This document shows positions 51,560 to 61,063 of a DNA stretch of 64,000 nt, piece after piece. This stretch comes from Lacinutrix jangbogonensis (lineage in GTDB: Bacteria > Bacteroidota > Bacteroidia > Flavobacteriales > Flavobacteriaceae). Positions within the stretch are counted from its first letter, which is position 1. The number at the start of each line of letters is the position of its first letter. The stretch covers positions 62,001 to 126,000 of the forward strand of contig NZ_JSWF01000028.1 in the NCBI RefSeq assembly GCF_000797445.1, given 5' to 3'. The notes under the pieces were generated by a model. It saw nothing but the letters and a program-made list of their open reading frames with translations, was not told the origin of the DNA and ran no database searches. A program made the translations under genes and the position numbers.

Positions 51560-53656
51560 TTATTTCTTCTTAGGATGCACCAACGTCATCTCTTCAATCA
51601 ATCGCGTTGCACCAGCAAACTTATCTACAATAAATAACACATAACGCGCATCTACCATAATGTTTCTACAAATTTCTGGGTCATAGTTCATGTCGCTCAT
51701 TGTACCTTCCCAAACACGATCAAAATTCAATCCAACTAAATTTCCATGTGCATCGATCGCTGGGCTTCCAGAATTTCCACCAGTAGTGTGGTTTGTTCCT
51801 AAAAAGCAAACAGGTACTTTTCCATTTTTGTCTGCATATTGTCCATAATCTTTAGATTCATAAAGTTCAAGTAATTTTTTAGGCACATCAAACTCATAAT
51901 CACCCGGGATAAATTTTTCTATAACACCGTCAAGGTAACTCACCGGTTGATAATACACAGCATCTCTTGGTGCATAACCACGAACTTGACCATAAGTAAC
52001 ACGAAGTGTACTGTTAGCATCTGGAAAATAGCGCGCGTCTGGTAAAGCCTCCATTAAAGCGGTCATGTACTTAGTTTGAAGCGCAGTGATTGCTTGATTT
52101 ATTTGTTGAAATTCGGGATCAATGGTTTTTATGAAGTTTTCAATAATGGGTTTTGCATAATTATAAGCAGCATCTTTATTGAGTTTTTTCAATACGTCTT
52201 CAGGTTTTCCTTCTAAAAGAGCAAGTGCAGATTCTAAATTTGTAAAGGCAGATTTTTCGTAAATTGATGGATCAACACTAGCAGTGTACTTGTATAGCGG
52301 CATTACAGCTTTAAAGACACCTTTATCAACATCCACGTTGTAGTTCTTATGAATCCCTTTTAGTGTTCCTATTAAACGTTCTTTTGCTTTTTCAAAAGCT
52401 TCAGGGTTTGTGTTCACAGCAGCTTCCATTTGGTAGGCTCTAAATGTCATTTGCATGAGCTCGTTGGTTACAATAAATACTTCAATAAAGTTTCTACGTC
52501 TAATGTTTACTTCACTAAAATCATTATATAAAGTATCGAATTCAGGAAGAATACTACCATATTTTTCTTCTAGACCTTTAGCCTTTAATGCAGTTGTAAA
52601 TTCATTTTCAAATTTGCGACGATTCGCAACAGCATTACTTTTTTCAATGCCTAAATTTTCACCTATCCATTTTTTCCATGCATTAGCAATACGTGCTTGT
52701 TTAGAGGCGTATTTAATACGTATATCGTCACTAGTTTTCATAGCAGCATCAATTACTTTTAGAGCCGCTTCACGAATAGCAATATTACTTGGATTAAATT
52801 CCTTTGTAATATGCTCGATTGCAGTAGCTGGTAAATATTCGTTTGTACGACCTGGAAAACCAAAAACCAATGTAAAATCACCTTCTTCAATACCATCTAA
52901 AGAAATTGGTAAAAAGTGTTTTGGCTTATAAGGCTTATTGTCTTTACTGTATTTTGCAGGCTTGTTATTTTCATCGGCATAAATACGAAACATAGAAAAA
53001 TCGCCTGTATGTCTTGGGAAAACCCAATTGTCTGTATCACTGCCAAACTTACCAATACTTGTTGGCGGCGCACCAACCAAACGAATATCTTCAAAACGTT
53101 CGGTAACGAATAAAAAGTATTGATTCCCATTGTAAAAGGCCTTTACCTTAGTGTCTTGCCAGGCCTCTTTTGTAGTTGCTCCTTCGGCAACATTACTATT
53201 TTTACTAATTTGAGATTGTTTCTCTTTCGCTGTCATAGTATCTGTAACGCCAGATAATACTTGAGTCGTTATATCTTCAATACTTACAATAAATTCTATA
53301 TAGAGCCCTTCATTAGGTAATTCATCTTCCAAATTCATAGCCCAAAAACCATCTTTTAAATAATCATTTTCTAAAGACGAATGCGATTGTATTTGTGAGA
53401 ATCCGCAGTGATGGTTAGTTAAAATCAAGCCTTGATCGCTAATAATTTCGCTGGTACAACCACCATTAAAATGACCAATGGCATCTTTAAGGCTTGAATT
53501 ATTAACATCGTAAATATCTTTTGCAGTCAATTTACTACCAAGATTTGTCATTTCTTCTTCGTTCATACCTTCTAAAAGTGAAGGGATCCACATACCACCT
53601 TGTTGAGCAGAAACGTTAATTGTAATTAAAAGTAAAATGAATTTTAAAAATTTCAT
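51560..53656 (-). CDS. S46-family dipeptidyl peptidase, probably DPP11-like (Asp/Glu-specific)
   Basis: 698 residues with a signal peptide (1-17). Catalytic His in LTNHHCG (82-83), the FGSDTDNWVFPRHTGDFS block with the catalytic Asp, and nucleophile Ser629 in TTGGNSGSPA. Arg647 in GLNFDRVWEGTMSD lies 18 residues after the Ser; in Porphyromonas gingivalis DPP11 the specificity Arg673 is also 18 residues after Ser655, whereas DPP7 has Gly. So release of X-Asp/X-Glu dipeptides from peptide N-termini in the periplasm is inferred. Single-gene unit, own terminator. Confidence 0.93.
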   Translation of the reverse strand: MKFLKFILLLITINVSAQQGGMWIPSLLEGMNEEEMTNLGSKLTAKDIYDVNNSSLKDAIGHFNGGCTSEIISDQGLILTNHHCGFSQIQSHSSLENDYLKDGFWAMNLEDELPNEGLYIEFIVSIEDITTQVLSGVTDTMTAKEKQSQISKNSNVAEGATTKEAWQDTKVKAFYNGNQYFLFVTERFEDIRLVGAPPTSIGKFGSDTDNWVFPRHTGDFSMFRIYADENNKPAKYSKDNKPYKPKHFLPISLDGIEEGDFTLVFGFPGRTNEYLPATAIEHITKEFNPSNIAIREAALKVIDAAMKTSDDIRIKYASKQARIANAWKKWIGENLGIEKSNAVANRRKFENEFTTALKAKGLEEKYGSILPEFDTLYNDFSEVNIRRRNFIEVFIVTNELMQMTFRAYQMEAAVNTNPEAFEKAKERLIGTLKGIHKNYNVDVDKGVFKAVMPLYKYTASVDPSIYEKSAFTNLESALALLEGKPEDVLKKLNKDAAYNYAKPIIENFIKTIDPEFQQINQAITALQTKYMTALMEALPDARYFPDANSTLRVTYGQVRGYAPRDAVYYQPVSYLDGVIEKFIPGDYEFDVPKKLLELYESKDYGQYADKNGKVPVCFLGTNHTTGGNSGSPAIDAHGNLVGLNFDRVWEGTMSDMNYDPEICRNIMVDARYVLFIVDKFAGATRLIEEMTLVHPKKK

Positions 53657-53868
53657 AATTAATGTTTTTTTTTGAATAGTCTCAAATATAAAAAATCGAG
53701 TGCTAAAAGTTGTTAAAAAGCATCATATTTATTGATTGCTCATCGTTCTTTAATTTTCTAGCTATATTTATAAAATGAAACGCGCATTTTACAAAAGCTT
53801 ATCATTTAAAGCAATGTTTAATAGCGAACAGCATGTGACCACTTAAAAAAACCACTAAAAATTAACAG

Positions 53869-55011
53869 ATGAAACACCAGTCTAAATTACCTAACGTTGG
53901 CACGACCATTTTTTCTGTAATGAGTGCATTGGCTAATAAACACAATGCTATTAATTTATCTCAAGGGTTTCCTAATTTTAAAAGTGATCAAAAATTAATA
54001 GATTTAGTGTCTAAAGCCATGAATTCTGGTTACAACCAATATGCGCCAATGCCAGGGAATTTGGATTTAAGAGAAGCGATTGCAAAGAAAATGGAGTTGC
54101 TATACAAATCTACTTACAATCCAGAAACTGAAATCACCATAACTGCAGGTGCAACACAAGCTATTTATACTATAATTTCGACTTTTATAAGACCAAAAGA
54201 CGAAGTGATAATTTTTCGCCCAGCTTACGATTGTTACGAACCTGCAATAGCAGTTAATGGCGGAAAAATCATTTCTATTCAATTAGACGCTCCAGATTAT
54301 AAAGTAGATTGGGATGAAGTATCAAGTCATTTTTCAGAAAAAACAAAAATGATAATTATTAACACACCACAAAACCCAAGCGCATCTGTATTGTCTAAAA
54401 TGGATCTAATTCAACTTCAAAAACTTACAGAGGATACTAATTGCATAGTGTTGAGTGATGAAGTTTACGAACATATTCTTTTCGATGGTTTAGAACACCA
54501 AAGCATTTGTAAGTTTTCTGGGTTAAAATCGAGAAGTTTTATAACAGCGTCTTTTGGGAAAACGTTTCATAATACAGGATGGAAAGTTGGTTATTGTTGT
54601 GCACCAAAAATATTGATGGACGAATTTCGAAAAGTACATCAGTTTAATGTGTTTAGCGTAAACCATCCAACACAAAAAGGATTGGCAGACTATTTAAAAG
54701 AACCGAATAACTATTTAGGACTTTCGAAATTCTATCAAGCTAAAAGGGATTTGTTTTTAAGTTTAATAAAAGATTCTCGTTTTAAATTTAAACCGGCAAA
54801 AGGCACGTATTTTCAAGTGTTAGATTTTTCGGAAATCACGCAAGAAAGTGATGTTGCTTTTGCAAAACGATTAACGATCGAACATGGATTAGCATCAATA
54901 CCATTATCGGTATTTAACGATAATAATAAAGATGATAAAGTATTACGTTTTTGCTTTGCAAAAACAGACGACACTATTAAGCGAGCAGCAGTTATTTTAA
55001 ATAGGATATAA
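53869..55011 (+). CDS. Methionine aminotransferase (class I/II PLP enzyme, YbdL-like)
   Basis: 380 residues. Fold-type I aminotransferase: NLSQGFPNF, GYNQYAPMPGNLDLREA, the PLP pocket NTPQNPSA and SDEVYEH, PLP-binding Lys231 in ASFGKTFHNTGWKVGY and the late Arg in LRFCFAK. The SQGFPNF and QYAPMPG motifs mark the methionine/KAT-like group. The next gene is an omega-amidase-type nitrilase; the pair fits glutamine transamination in methionine salvage, where the amidase removes the alpha-ketoglutaramate formed. Confidence 0.92.
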   Translation: MKHQSKLPNVGTTIFSVMSALANKHNAINLSQGFPNFKSDQKLIDLVSKAMNSGYNQYAPMPGNLDLREAIAKKMELLYKSTYNPETEITITAGATQAIYTIISTFIRPKDEVIIFRPAYDCYEPAIAVNGGKIISIQLDAPDYKVDWDEVSSHFSEKTKMIIINTPQNPSASVLSKMDLIQLQKLTEDTNCIVLSDEVYEHILFDGLEHQSICKFSGLKSRSFITASFGKTFHNTGWKVGYCCAPKILMDEFRKVHQFNVFSVNHPTQKGLADYLKEPNNYLGLSKFYQAKRDLFLSLIKDSRFKFKPAKGTYFQVLDFSEITQESDVAFAKRLTIEHGLASIPLSVFNDNNKDDKVLRFCFAKTDDTIKRAAVILNRI

Positions 55012-55114
55012 ATTAGTATATTGAAAAGGTATACAGTATTAAGTTGTTAGGAACAAATACTAACCAAAGAAGCAGCATTACTAAAACTAGAAAAGCGTTT
55101 ATACAAACTTTAAT

Positions 55115-55897
55115 ATGTTAGAAGAATTGAAAATTGCAATAGTACAATCTAATTTGGTTTGGGAGAATGCCATACAAAACCGTATTAATTTTAGATCTAA
55201 AATTAATACTATAGTAGAGCCAGTAGATCTTATAGTTTTACCAGAAATGTTCACTACTGGTTTTAACATGAACGCTAAAGACATTGCAGAAACAATGAAA
55301 GGTGAAACTGTCGTTTGGATGCAGGATTTAGCCAAACAAAAACAAGTTGCAATTGTTGGAAGTATTGCCATTATAGAAAATTCTAAGTATTACAATAGAT
55401 TGCTATTTGTGAAACCAAATGGCGAAATAATACAGTATAACAAAAGGCATGGTTTTTCGCTTGCGGGTGAGGATAAAGTCTTTACTACCGGAATTGAAAA
55501 AGTGATTATTGAGTACAATGGATGGAAAATTTGTCCGCAAATATGCTACGATCTTCGTTTTCCAGTTTGGGCAAGAAACACCGAGAATTACGATGTGTTA
55601 CTTTACGTTGCCAATTGGCCAAAACCAAGAATTGCAGCTTGGGATGCTTTATTAAAAGCGCGAGCAATAGAAAACATGAGTTATTGTATTGGAGCAAACA
55701 GAGTAGGATTGGATGCTAATGGTTATGAGTATCCAGGACATTCTGCAGTTTACGATGTTTTAGGCGAAAAACTCACGTTGGACAACAGTAATAAGGAAAC
55801 AATAGAAATTGTGACAATAAAGAAATCTCATATCGAAAAAAACAGAATGCATTTAGGGTTTTTAAACGATAAAGATGATTTTAATCTAATAGCTTAA
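55115..55897 (+). CDS. Nitrilase-family omega-amidase (YafV-like)
   Basis: 260 residues with the full catalytic triad: Glu44 (VLPEMFTTGF), Lys110 (QYNKRHGFS) and Cys144 (CPQICYDLRFPVW). DLRFPVWARN and ENMSYCIGANRVG are typical of the YafV/Nit2 branch, which hydrolyses alpha-ketoglutaramate to ketoglutarate and ammonia. It follows the methionine aminotransferase, matching the methionine-salvage pairing known in other bacteria. Its 3' end overlaps the convergent lipoprotein gene by 17 bases. Confidence 0.92.
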   Translation: MLEELKIAIVQSNLVWENAIQNRINFRSKINTIVEPVDLIVLPEMFTTGFNMNAKDIAETMKGETVVWMQDLAKQKQVAIVGSIAIIENSKYYNRLLFVKPNGEIIQYNKRHGFSLAGEDKVFTTGIEKVIIEYNGWKICPQICYDLRFPVWARNTENYDVLLYVANWPKPRIAAWDALLKARAIENMSYCIGANRVGLDANGYEYPGHSAVYDVLGEKLTLDNSNKETIEIVTIKKSHIEKNRMHLGFLNDKDDFNLIA

Positions 55898-57494
55898 GAG
55901 TTGTTATTTCGTCAAATCCAGCTGTACCTTCAATAATATCTGGGTGGTAACTTACGCGTTCTGGCTGTATCCCTTTTAGGTAATCTCCAGTATCGTATTT
56001 TCCGTTTTTATTACTATCATAAATAACACGTAAATAGAAGTTTTTAGGATCTAAAAAGTTGAAATTTACAGGTTGGGCTTTTTCAATATATTGTTCTGCA
56101 ATAACTTCAAAGTTAGAATCTGTAAGTTGAACAATTACAGGATACTTTGCATTTACAAGTATAATTCTTGAGTTGAAGTAATTGTATTCGTTTTGCGTTC
56201 TAACACTATAATTAAGTGTGTCGTTGGTATTATTAAATAAATCTGTTAGTGCGTTTGGAAGTATTTCTATTGTATAGGTGTTATCTACCGTTTTATTAAA
56301 CTTAACTGCATAGCTGTTTTTTAAAGTGTCGTATTCCGTTTTAAAAACGACTAAAGTAGAATCTTTATCACGAATAGCAATTTTAGTTTCATCAATAGTT
56401 TCAAATGGAATATTAGAAGTTAAAAAGAAGTCTTTTTCTACTCCAATATTACCTTTTGGGTTCGATTTTATCATAAGAGAATCACGCTCTTTATCTTTTA
56501 TTCTTACTGTAAATGTATCGATTACTTTAAGATTGGTAATTTTAAAAATTAAGGAATCGACTTTTAATTTTGGATTGTAATAGTATAAAAGCGAATCGGT
56601 TTTTTCATCTTTATAATAACGCCCTTTAAAACTATCGGTCACTTTAGAAAGTAATTCTATTTTGGTATTTTTATAATCGCCTTCATAACCAAAAATAATT
56701 TTCTCACCACCAACTAAACTTGGTTTAGAAGCTCTATATGTAGGTTTTTCAGAAAATAATTCAAGCTTAAAAGTTTTAGAAGTGTCTTGAGGTAGCGTAA
56801 TTGGTGTTTCAAAAAATGCTATTTTTTCAGCTTGTTGTTGAAATTTATTATCGCCATTTTTGTCTTTTAATGCACGAAGCATGTATTTACCAGCTTTAAT
56901 ATTTTCAATTTTAAAATTTGTAGTGCTATCTAATGTATTGGCAATATAATTTGGTTGTGTTTTATATACTAACGAATCGTTGTAAGTAGAATCTAATGTG
57001 TATAAACCAACTGAAACAAAATCATCCGCTTCAAATTTTAGAGCATCTTTTATAATTCCTTTTACAGAGAGAGAATCTATAAAATCGCCAGTTGAAAATA
57101 CGTATCTGTAATACTTAAACGCATTTTCCTCGTTATTATCGACAATACTGTTCCCGAAATTAAATGCATATGTAGTGTTAGCTTGTAAAGTGTCGAAAAT
57201 TTTAATGGTAATATATTTACTCGCAGAGCCAAGAGGAGTAATTTCTGGTTGCGTTTTCATTGGCGGTGAAATAACCAATTGCTGAGAAAGGTTTTTGGTT
57301 TTTATATACTCATCAAAATATATTCTAATTTCTTTACCTTTAAAGTTAGTCGTATAGTTTTCTGGCTCAGATTTTACAATAACTGGTGGTAAAATATCTT
57401 TTTCTCCACCACTAGGAGAGCCTCTATTGGCACAGCTAGCAATTATTAGTGCTATAGAAATAAAAAATAAAGTATTGTGAAATCTGTTTTTCAT
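55881..57494 (-). CDS. Ig-like-domain lipoprotein (Big_5 type)
   Basis: 537 residues with a lipoprotein signal (LIIASC; Cys21). The SPSGGEKDILPPVIVKSEP segment leads into a Big_5-like beta-sandwich (about 35-135: FDEYIKTKNLSQQLVISPP, TTYAFNFGNSIVDNNE), followed by further beta-rich repeats and an EF-hand-like DSNKNGKYDTGDYL near the end. It is the common outer-membrane Ig-like lipoprotein of Flavobacteria; the role is unknown, possibly structural. Overlaps the omega-amidase gene by 17 bases at the 3' end. Confidence 0.85.
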   Translation of the reverse strand: MKNRFHNTLFFISIALIIASCANRGSPSGGEKDILPPVIVKSEPENYTTNFKGKEIRIYFDEYIKTKNLSQQLVISPPMKTQPEITPLGSASKYITIKIFDTLQANTTYAFNFGNSIVDNNEENAFKYYRYVFSTGDFIDSLSVKGIIKDALKFEADDFVSVGLYTLDSTYNDSLVYKTQPNYIANTLDSTTNFKIENIKAGKYMLRALKDKNGDNKFQQQAEKIAFFETPITLPQDTSKTFKLELFSEKPTYRASKPSLVGGEKIIFGYEGDYKNTKIELLSKVTDSFKGRYYKDEKTDSLLYYYNPKLKVDSLIFKITNLKVIDTFTVRIKDKERDSLMIKSNPKGNIGVEKDFFLTSNIPFETIDETKIAIRDKDSTLVVFKTEYDTLKNSYAVKFNKTVDNTYTIEILPNALTDLFNNTNDTLNYSVRTQNEYNYFNSRIILVNAKYPVIVQLTDSNFEVIAEQYIEKAQPVNFNFLDPKNFYLRVIYDSNKNGKYDTGDYLKGIQPERVSYHPDIIEGTAGFDEITTLKLLD

Positions 57495-57553
57495 GCTTTA
57501 ATTAATCTAAAAGAATTCCTTATTGGCTTTGTCATAAGGTTTCCGTTGAAATT

Positions 57554-57577
57554 GTCATTCCCGTGAAAACGGGAATC
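57554..57577. repeat. Short hairpin repeat TCATTCCCGTGAAAACGGGAAT
   Basis: Perfect stem ATTCCCGT / ACGGGAAT around a short loop. This short sequence is a widespread dispersed element in many bacterial genomes (recalled). It lies in the otherwise empty 57495-57786 gap. Confidence 0.65.
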
Positions 57578-57786
57578 TAAAATACAGAATTTTCGTTTTT
57601 TGCCCAAAGCCCAAAGTGAAATTACAAAAATATTTCAATGGCAACACCTCGAGGAGAACTAGTTTTAAAAAATTCTTTATTTGTTCGCAAAATAACAACA
57701 TATTTGTAAAGTAACATAAATAGTCCCTTTTTAAACAGTGTATTTATAAAGAATTTAACATTGTTATATTAAAAGATTTAATGATG

Positions 57787-58464
57787 TTAGGCAATTGCCA
57801 TTGTTGCAATGCTAATTTTTATGTTTTTGGCTTTGTTTAATTCACGCATACAAGCTTCTAGAGTTGCTCCCGTAGTAATAATATCGTCTACCAAAAGAAT
57901 GTGTTTTCCAGCTATTTTTTGCGTATTTGATAGCGCAAATAAATCGTTTTTACCTGTCCATCTCGAAAACCTATTTTTGCTAACTTGAGAGGTTGTGTTT
58001 GTTACCTTTATCAATACATCGTCTATATAATCGGCTTTCAAAGCGCTCGCTAGTTCTTCACCAAATTTCGAAACTTGATTGTAGCCTCGACTTCTCAATT
58101 TCTTTTTATGCAAAGGCACAGGAATAACGAGATCTATGGTAGAATAGTCTTCACAATTGTTAAGTTCTGTTCCTAACCAAGCACCTAAAAAGGTCCCAAC
58201 TTGTTGTTGTTCTCTATATTTTAGTTGGTGTATTAGTTGCTGTGTAATTCCTTTTTTTTCAAATCGAAGTAAAGCTGTACCTCTTTCAATTTTGGCTCTT
58301 CCGTAGAACAATTTCGAAATAAAAGGATCTTGGGTTAAATGATAGTTTGTTAGTGGAAGCTTATGCCTACAACTTGTACAAAGGTGTTTCTCGTTATCAA
58401 TTAGTTGTAATTGACACGTTAAACAAACCTCAGGGAAGAATATATTTACGAGTGCTTTAAACAT
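57787..58464 (-). CDS. ComF-family amidophosphoribosyltransferase-like protein
   Basis: 225 residues. N-terminal zinc-ribbon cysteines 14, 17, 29 and 32 (CLTC...CTSC), then the PRTase domain with VIPVPLHKKKLRSRGYNQV and the PRPP-binding LLVDDIITTGAT. Family members support DNA uptake in competent species, but many act elsewhere. It stands alone here with no competence genes near. Confidence 0.92.
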   Translation of the reverse strand: MFKALVNIFFPEVCLTCQLQLIDNEKHLCTSCRHKLPLTNYHLTQDPFISKLFYGRAKIERGTALLRFEKKGITQQLIHQLKYREQQQVGTFLGAWLGTELNNCEDYSTIDLVIPVPLHKKKLRSRGYNQVSKFGEELASALKADYIDDVLIKVTNTTSQVSKNRFSRWTGKNDLFALSNTQKIAGKHILLVDDIITTGATLEACMRELNKAKNIKISIATMAIA

Positions 58465-58754
58465 GTAAGTTCTAAAATACGCTAAGTATTTGTTTTTCAG
58501 AGGTATTATATTTTTTATTAATGCAGGATAATTATACTTTTATTTAATCGTTAATACAATGCGCTTGATTATTAAGTAAAATTCTAAGGCAAGATCTCGT
58601 GTAGAACAACCATTTAATTATACTTGAAATAGTCATTCCTATTTTAGATAAACCGATCATCATTAGTTTTGTTTAATTTGTACTTAAAGTATAGCATAAT
58701 CAGAAGAAATAAAATCTTATATTCGTTTAAAATATCTCTAAACCACTCCTTTTT

Positions 58755-59312
58755 TTGAATAAAATAATTTTTTTAAAAGAATCACTTAAAAGTTTGAAAA
58801 CTTCGGGAACATTATTTCCAAGTTCGAAATTTTTAGTTTCAAAATTATTGAAAGAGATAAATTTTGAAACAGCAAAATTAATAGTAGAGTTTGGTCCAGG
58901 AAACGGTAAAATAACCCACGACATTCTAAACCGCTTACATCCAGACGGGAAACTTATAATTTTTGAAATTAATGATAGCTTTTATAACGAGTTGCTAAAA
59001 ATTAACGATAGTAGATTAATTGTTGTAAAACAATCTGCTAGTACCGTTTTAGAAGTAATAAACACAAATAATTTTGAAACTGTAGATTATATTGTTTCTA
59101 GTCTTCCGCTAACTAACATTCCTAAACCTATTACAAAGTCTATTTTGGCTAATTCATATAAATGTTTGAAGTCAAAAGGGTACTTTTTTCAATACCAATA
59201 TAGTTTAACTTATTATTCTGCCTTAAAAGCCACTTTTAAAGGTAAAGTTTCTTTAGGTTTCGAGTCCTTAAACCTTCCTCCAGCATTTATTTATACTTGC
59301 CAAAAAGACTAA
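58755..59312 (+). CDS. Class I SAM-dependent methyltransferase (phospholipid methyltransferase-like)
   Basis: 185 residues. SAM motif I is IVEFGPGNGKITHDIL, with the acidic end of motif II in IIFEINDSF and SSLPLTNIPK as motif IV. TSGTLFPSSKFLVSKL near the start is typical of PmtA-like phospholipid methyltransferases and of relatives of rRNA dimethylases. There is no ATG; TTG 58755 is the only usable start after an in-frame stop. The substrate cannot be fixed from sequence. Confidence 0.82.
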   Translation: MNKIIFLKESLKSLKTSGTLFPSSKFLVSKLLKEINFETAKLIVEFGPGNGKITHDILNRLHPDGKLIIFEINDSFYNELLKINDSRLIVVKQSASTVLEVINTNNFETVDYIVSSLPLTNIPKPITKSILANSYKCLKSKGYFFQYQYSLTYYSALKATFKGKVSLGFESLNLPPAFIYTCQKD

Positions 59313-59322
59313 TCATTTTTGG

Positions 59323-59352
59323 TTGCACACTTTTATTTATCGTTTATCTTTG
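59323..59352 (+). promoter_or_regulatory. glyS: Promoter of the glycyl-tRNA synthetase gene, possibly leaderless
   Basis: TTG at 59323-59325, a 19-base spacer, TATCTTTG at 59345-59352. The -7 element ends seven bases before the ATG, so the transcript would begin at or next to the start codon. Confidence 0.55.
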
Positions 59353-59359
59353 CGCTATT

Positions 59360-60904
59360 ATGGCAAACAACGACGATCAATTTAAAAAAGTAATCTCTCA
59401 TGCAAAAGAGTATGGTTACGTGTTCCAGAGTAGTGAAATTTACGATGGATTAAGTGCAGTTTATGATTACGCACAAAATGGTGCAGAACTAAAGAAAAAC
59501 ATTCGAGACTACTGGTGGAAAGCCATGGTGCAAATGCATGATAATATTGTTGGTATTGATACTGCAATTTTTATGCATCCAACCACTTGGAAAGCTTCTG
59601 GACACGTCGATGCGTTTAGCGATCCATTAATCGATAATAAAGATTCTAAAAAAAGATATCGTGCAGATGTTTTAGTTGAAGATTATTGTGCTAAAATTGA
59701 AACTAAAATTGATAAAGAAGTAAAAAAAGCAGCGAAACGTTTTGGCGATACTTTTAATAAAGACGAGTTTATTGCTACTAACGGAAGAGTGCTTGGCTAC
59801 CAAGAAAAAATAGATGGTATTTTACAGCGTTTAGGAAAATCTTTAGAAGCTGAAGATTTAGCAGATGTTAAAGCATTAATAGAAGAGTTAGAAATAGCAG
59901 ATCCTTTAAGCGGAAGTCGAAACTGGACAGACGTTAAGCAGTTTAACCTAATGTTTGGTACAAAGTTAGGTGCAAGTGCAGAAACTGCAATGGACTTATA
60001 TTTAAGACCAGAAACAGCTCAAGGTATTTTTGTGAACTTTTTAAACGTACAGAAAACTGGACGTATGAAAATTCCTTTTGGTATTGCACAAACGGGAAAA
60101 GCATTTAGAAATGAAATTGTAGCAAGACAATTTATTTTTAGAATGCGTGAGTTTGAGCAAATGGAAATGCAATTTTTTATAAAACCAGGAACGCAAGGTA
60201 AATGGTTTGAGTATTGGAAAGAAACGAGAATGAAATGGCACTTATCTCTAGGAATGGGACCAGACAATTATCGTTTTCATGATCATGAGAAATTAGCACA
60301 TTATGCAGATGCTGCAACAGACATTGAGTTTAAATTTCCTTTTGGTTTTAAAGAACTGGAAGGTATTCACTCGAGAACAGATTTCGATTTAAAAGCACAT
60401 GAAAATGCTTCAGGAAAAAAACTACAATACTTCGATCACGAAGAGAATGCAAGTTATACGCCTTATGTTTTAGAAACCTCTATTGGTTTAGACCGTATGT
60501 TTTTAGCTATATTTTCTAATGCACTTGAAGAAGAAACATTAGAAAATAATACCACAAGAACCGTTTTAAAATTGCCAGCAGTTTTAGCTCCCGTAAAAGC
60601 AGCCGTTTTTCCTTTAGTAAAAAAGGATGGTTTGCCAGAAGTAGCAAAACAAATTATTGAAGATTTAAAATGGGATTTTAATGTGTTTTATGATGAAAAG
60701 GACGCCGTTGGAAAACGTTACAGAAGGCAAGATGCTAATGGTACTCCATTTTGTATAACAGTAGATCACGAAACTTTAGAAAATAACACCGTAACAATAC
60801 GTCACAGAGATACAATGGAACAATCGCGTGTTAAAATTGAAGATTTAAGAGATATCATTAAAAAAGAAGTTGATGTAAAAAATTGGTTGATGAAGATGAA
60901 ATAA
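59360..60904 (+). CDS. glyS: Glycine--tRNA ligase (single-chain, eukaryote-like type)
   Basis: 514 residues, start ATG 59360 (MANNDDQFKK); a longer frame from 59297 overlaps the previous gene and was rejected. Class II synthetase motifs are visible: LRPETAQGIFVNF, FRNEIVARQFIFRMREFEQ (motif 2), and GLDRMFLAIF (motif 3), followed by the anticodon-binding domain (about 420-514). Charges tRNA-Gly in the cytoplasm. The alpha-2 dimer form is standard in Bacteroidetes. Confidence 0.97.
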   Translation: MANNDDQFKKVISHAKEYGYVFQSSEIYDGLSAVYDYAQNGAELKKNIRDYWWKAMVQMHDNIVGIDTAIFMHPTTWKASGHVDAFSDPLIDNKDSKKRYRADVLVEDYCAKIETKIDKEVKKAAKRFGDTFNKDEFIATNGRVLGYQEKIDGILQRLGKSLEAEDLADVKALIEELEIADPLSGSRNWTDVKQFNLMFGTKLGASAETAMDLYLRPETAQGIFVNFLNVQKTGRMKIPFGIAQTGKAFRNEIVARQFIFRMREFEQMEMQFFIKPGTQGKWFEYWKETRMKWHLSLGMGPDNYRFHDHEKLAHYADAATDIEFKFPFGFKELEGIHSRTDFDLKAHENASGKKLQYFDHEENASYTPYVLETSIGLDRMFLAIFSNALEEETLENNTTRTVLKLPAVLAPVKAAVFPLVKKDGLPEVAKQIIEDLKWDFNVFYDEKDAVGKRYRRQDANGTPFCITVDHETLENNTVTIRHRDTMEQSRVKIEDLRDIIKKEVDVKNWLMKMK

Positions 60905-60937
60905 TCCAATGCCTTTAAAAAAGGAATCTTATAAATT

Positions 60938-60974
60938 AAAACTCTCAAGCATTAAATGTTTGAGAGTTTTTTTG
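60938..60974 (+). terminator. Intrinsic terminator of the glycyl-tRNA synthetase gene
   Basis: AAACTCTCAA pairs with TTTGAGAGTTT, followed by T7. Confidence 0.85.
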
Positions 60975-61063
60975 TTTTCACGCATTCAAAAGTAGCATTC
61001 GCTCATTATTACTTTTAAGAATGCAATAGTTGTTTTAGTTTTGAAGAACTATTTTAACTAACT

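Noticed and set aside
52455-52931. 158-codon plus-strand frame inside the S46 peptidase gene
   Set aside because: Shadow frame antisense to a well-conserved enzyme; no own start context or domain.
53775-53846. 24-codon frame (MKRAFYKSLSFKAMFNSEQ) before the aminotransferase gene
   Set aside because: Too short, no conservation signal visible; it could be chance in AT-rich DNA.
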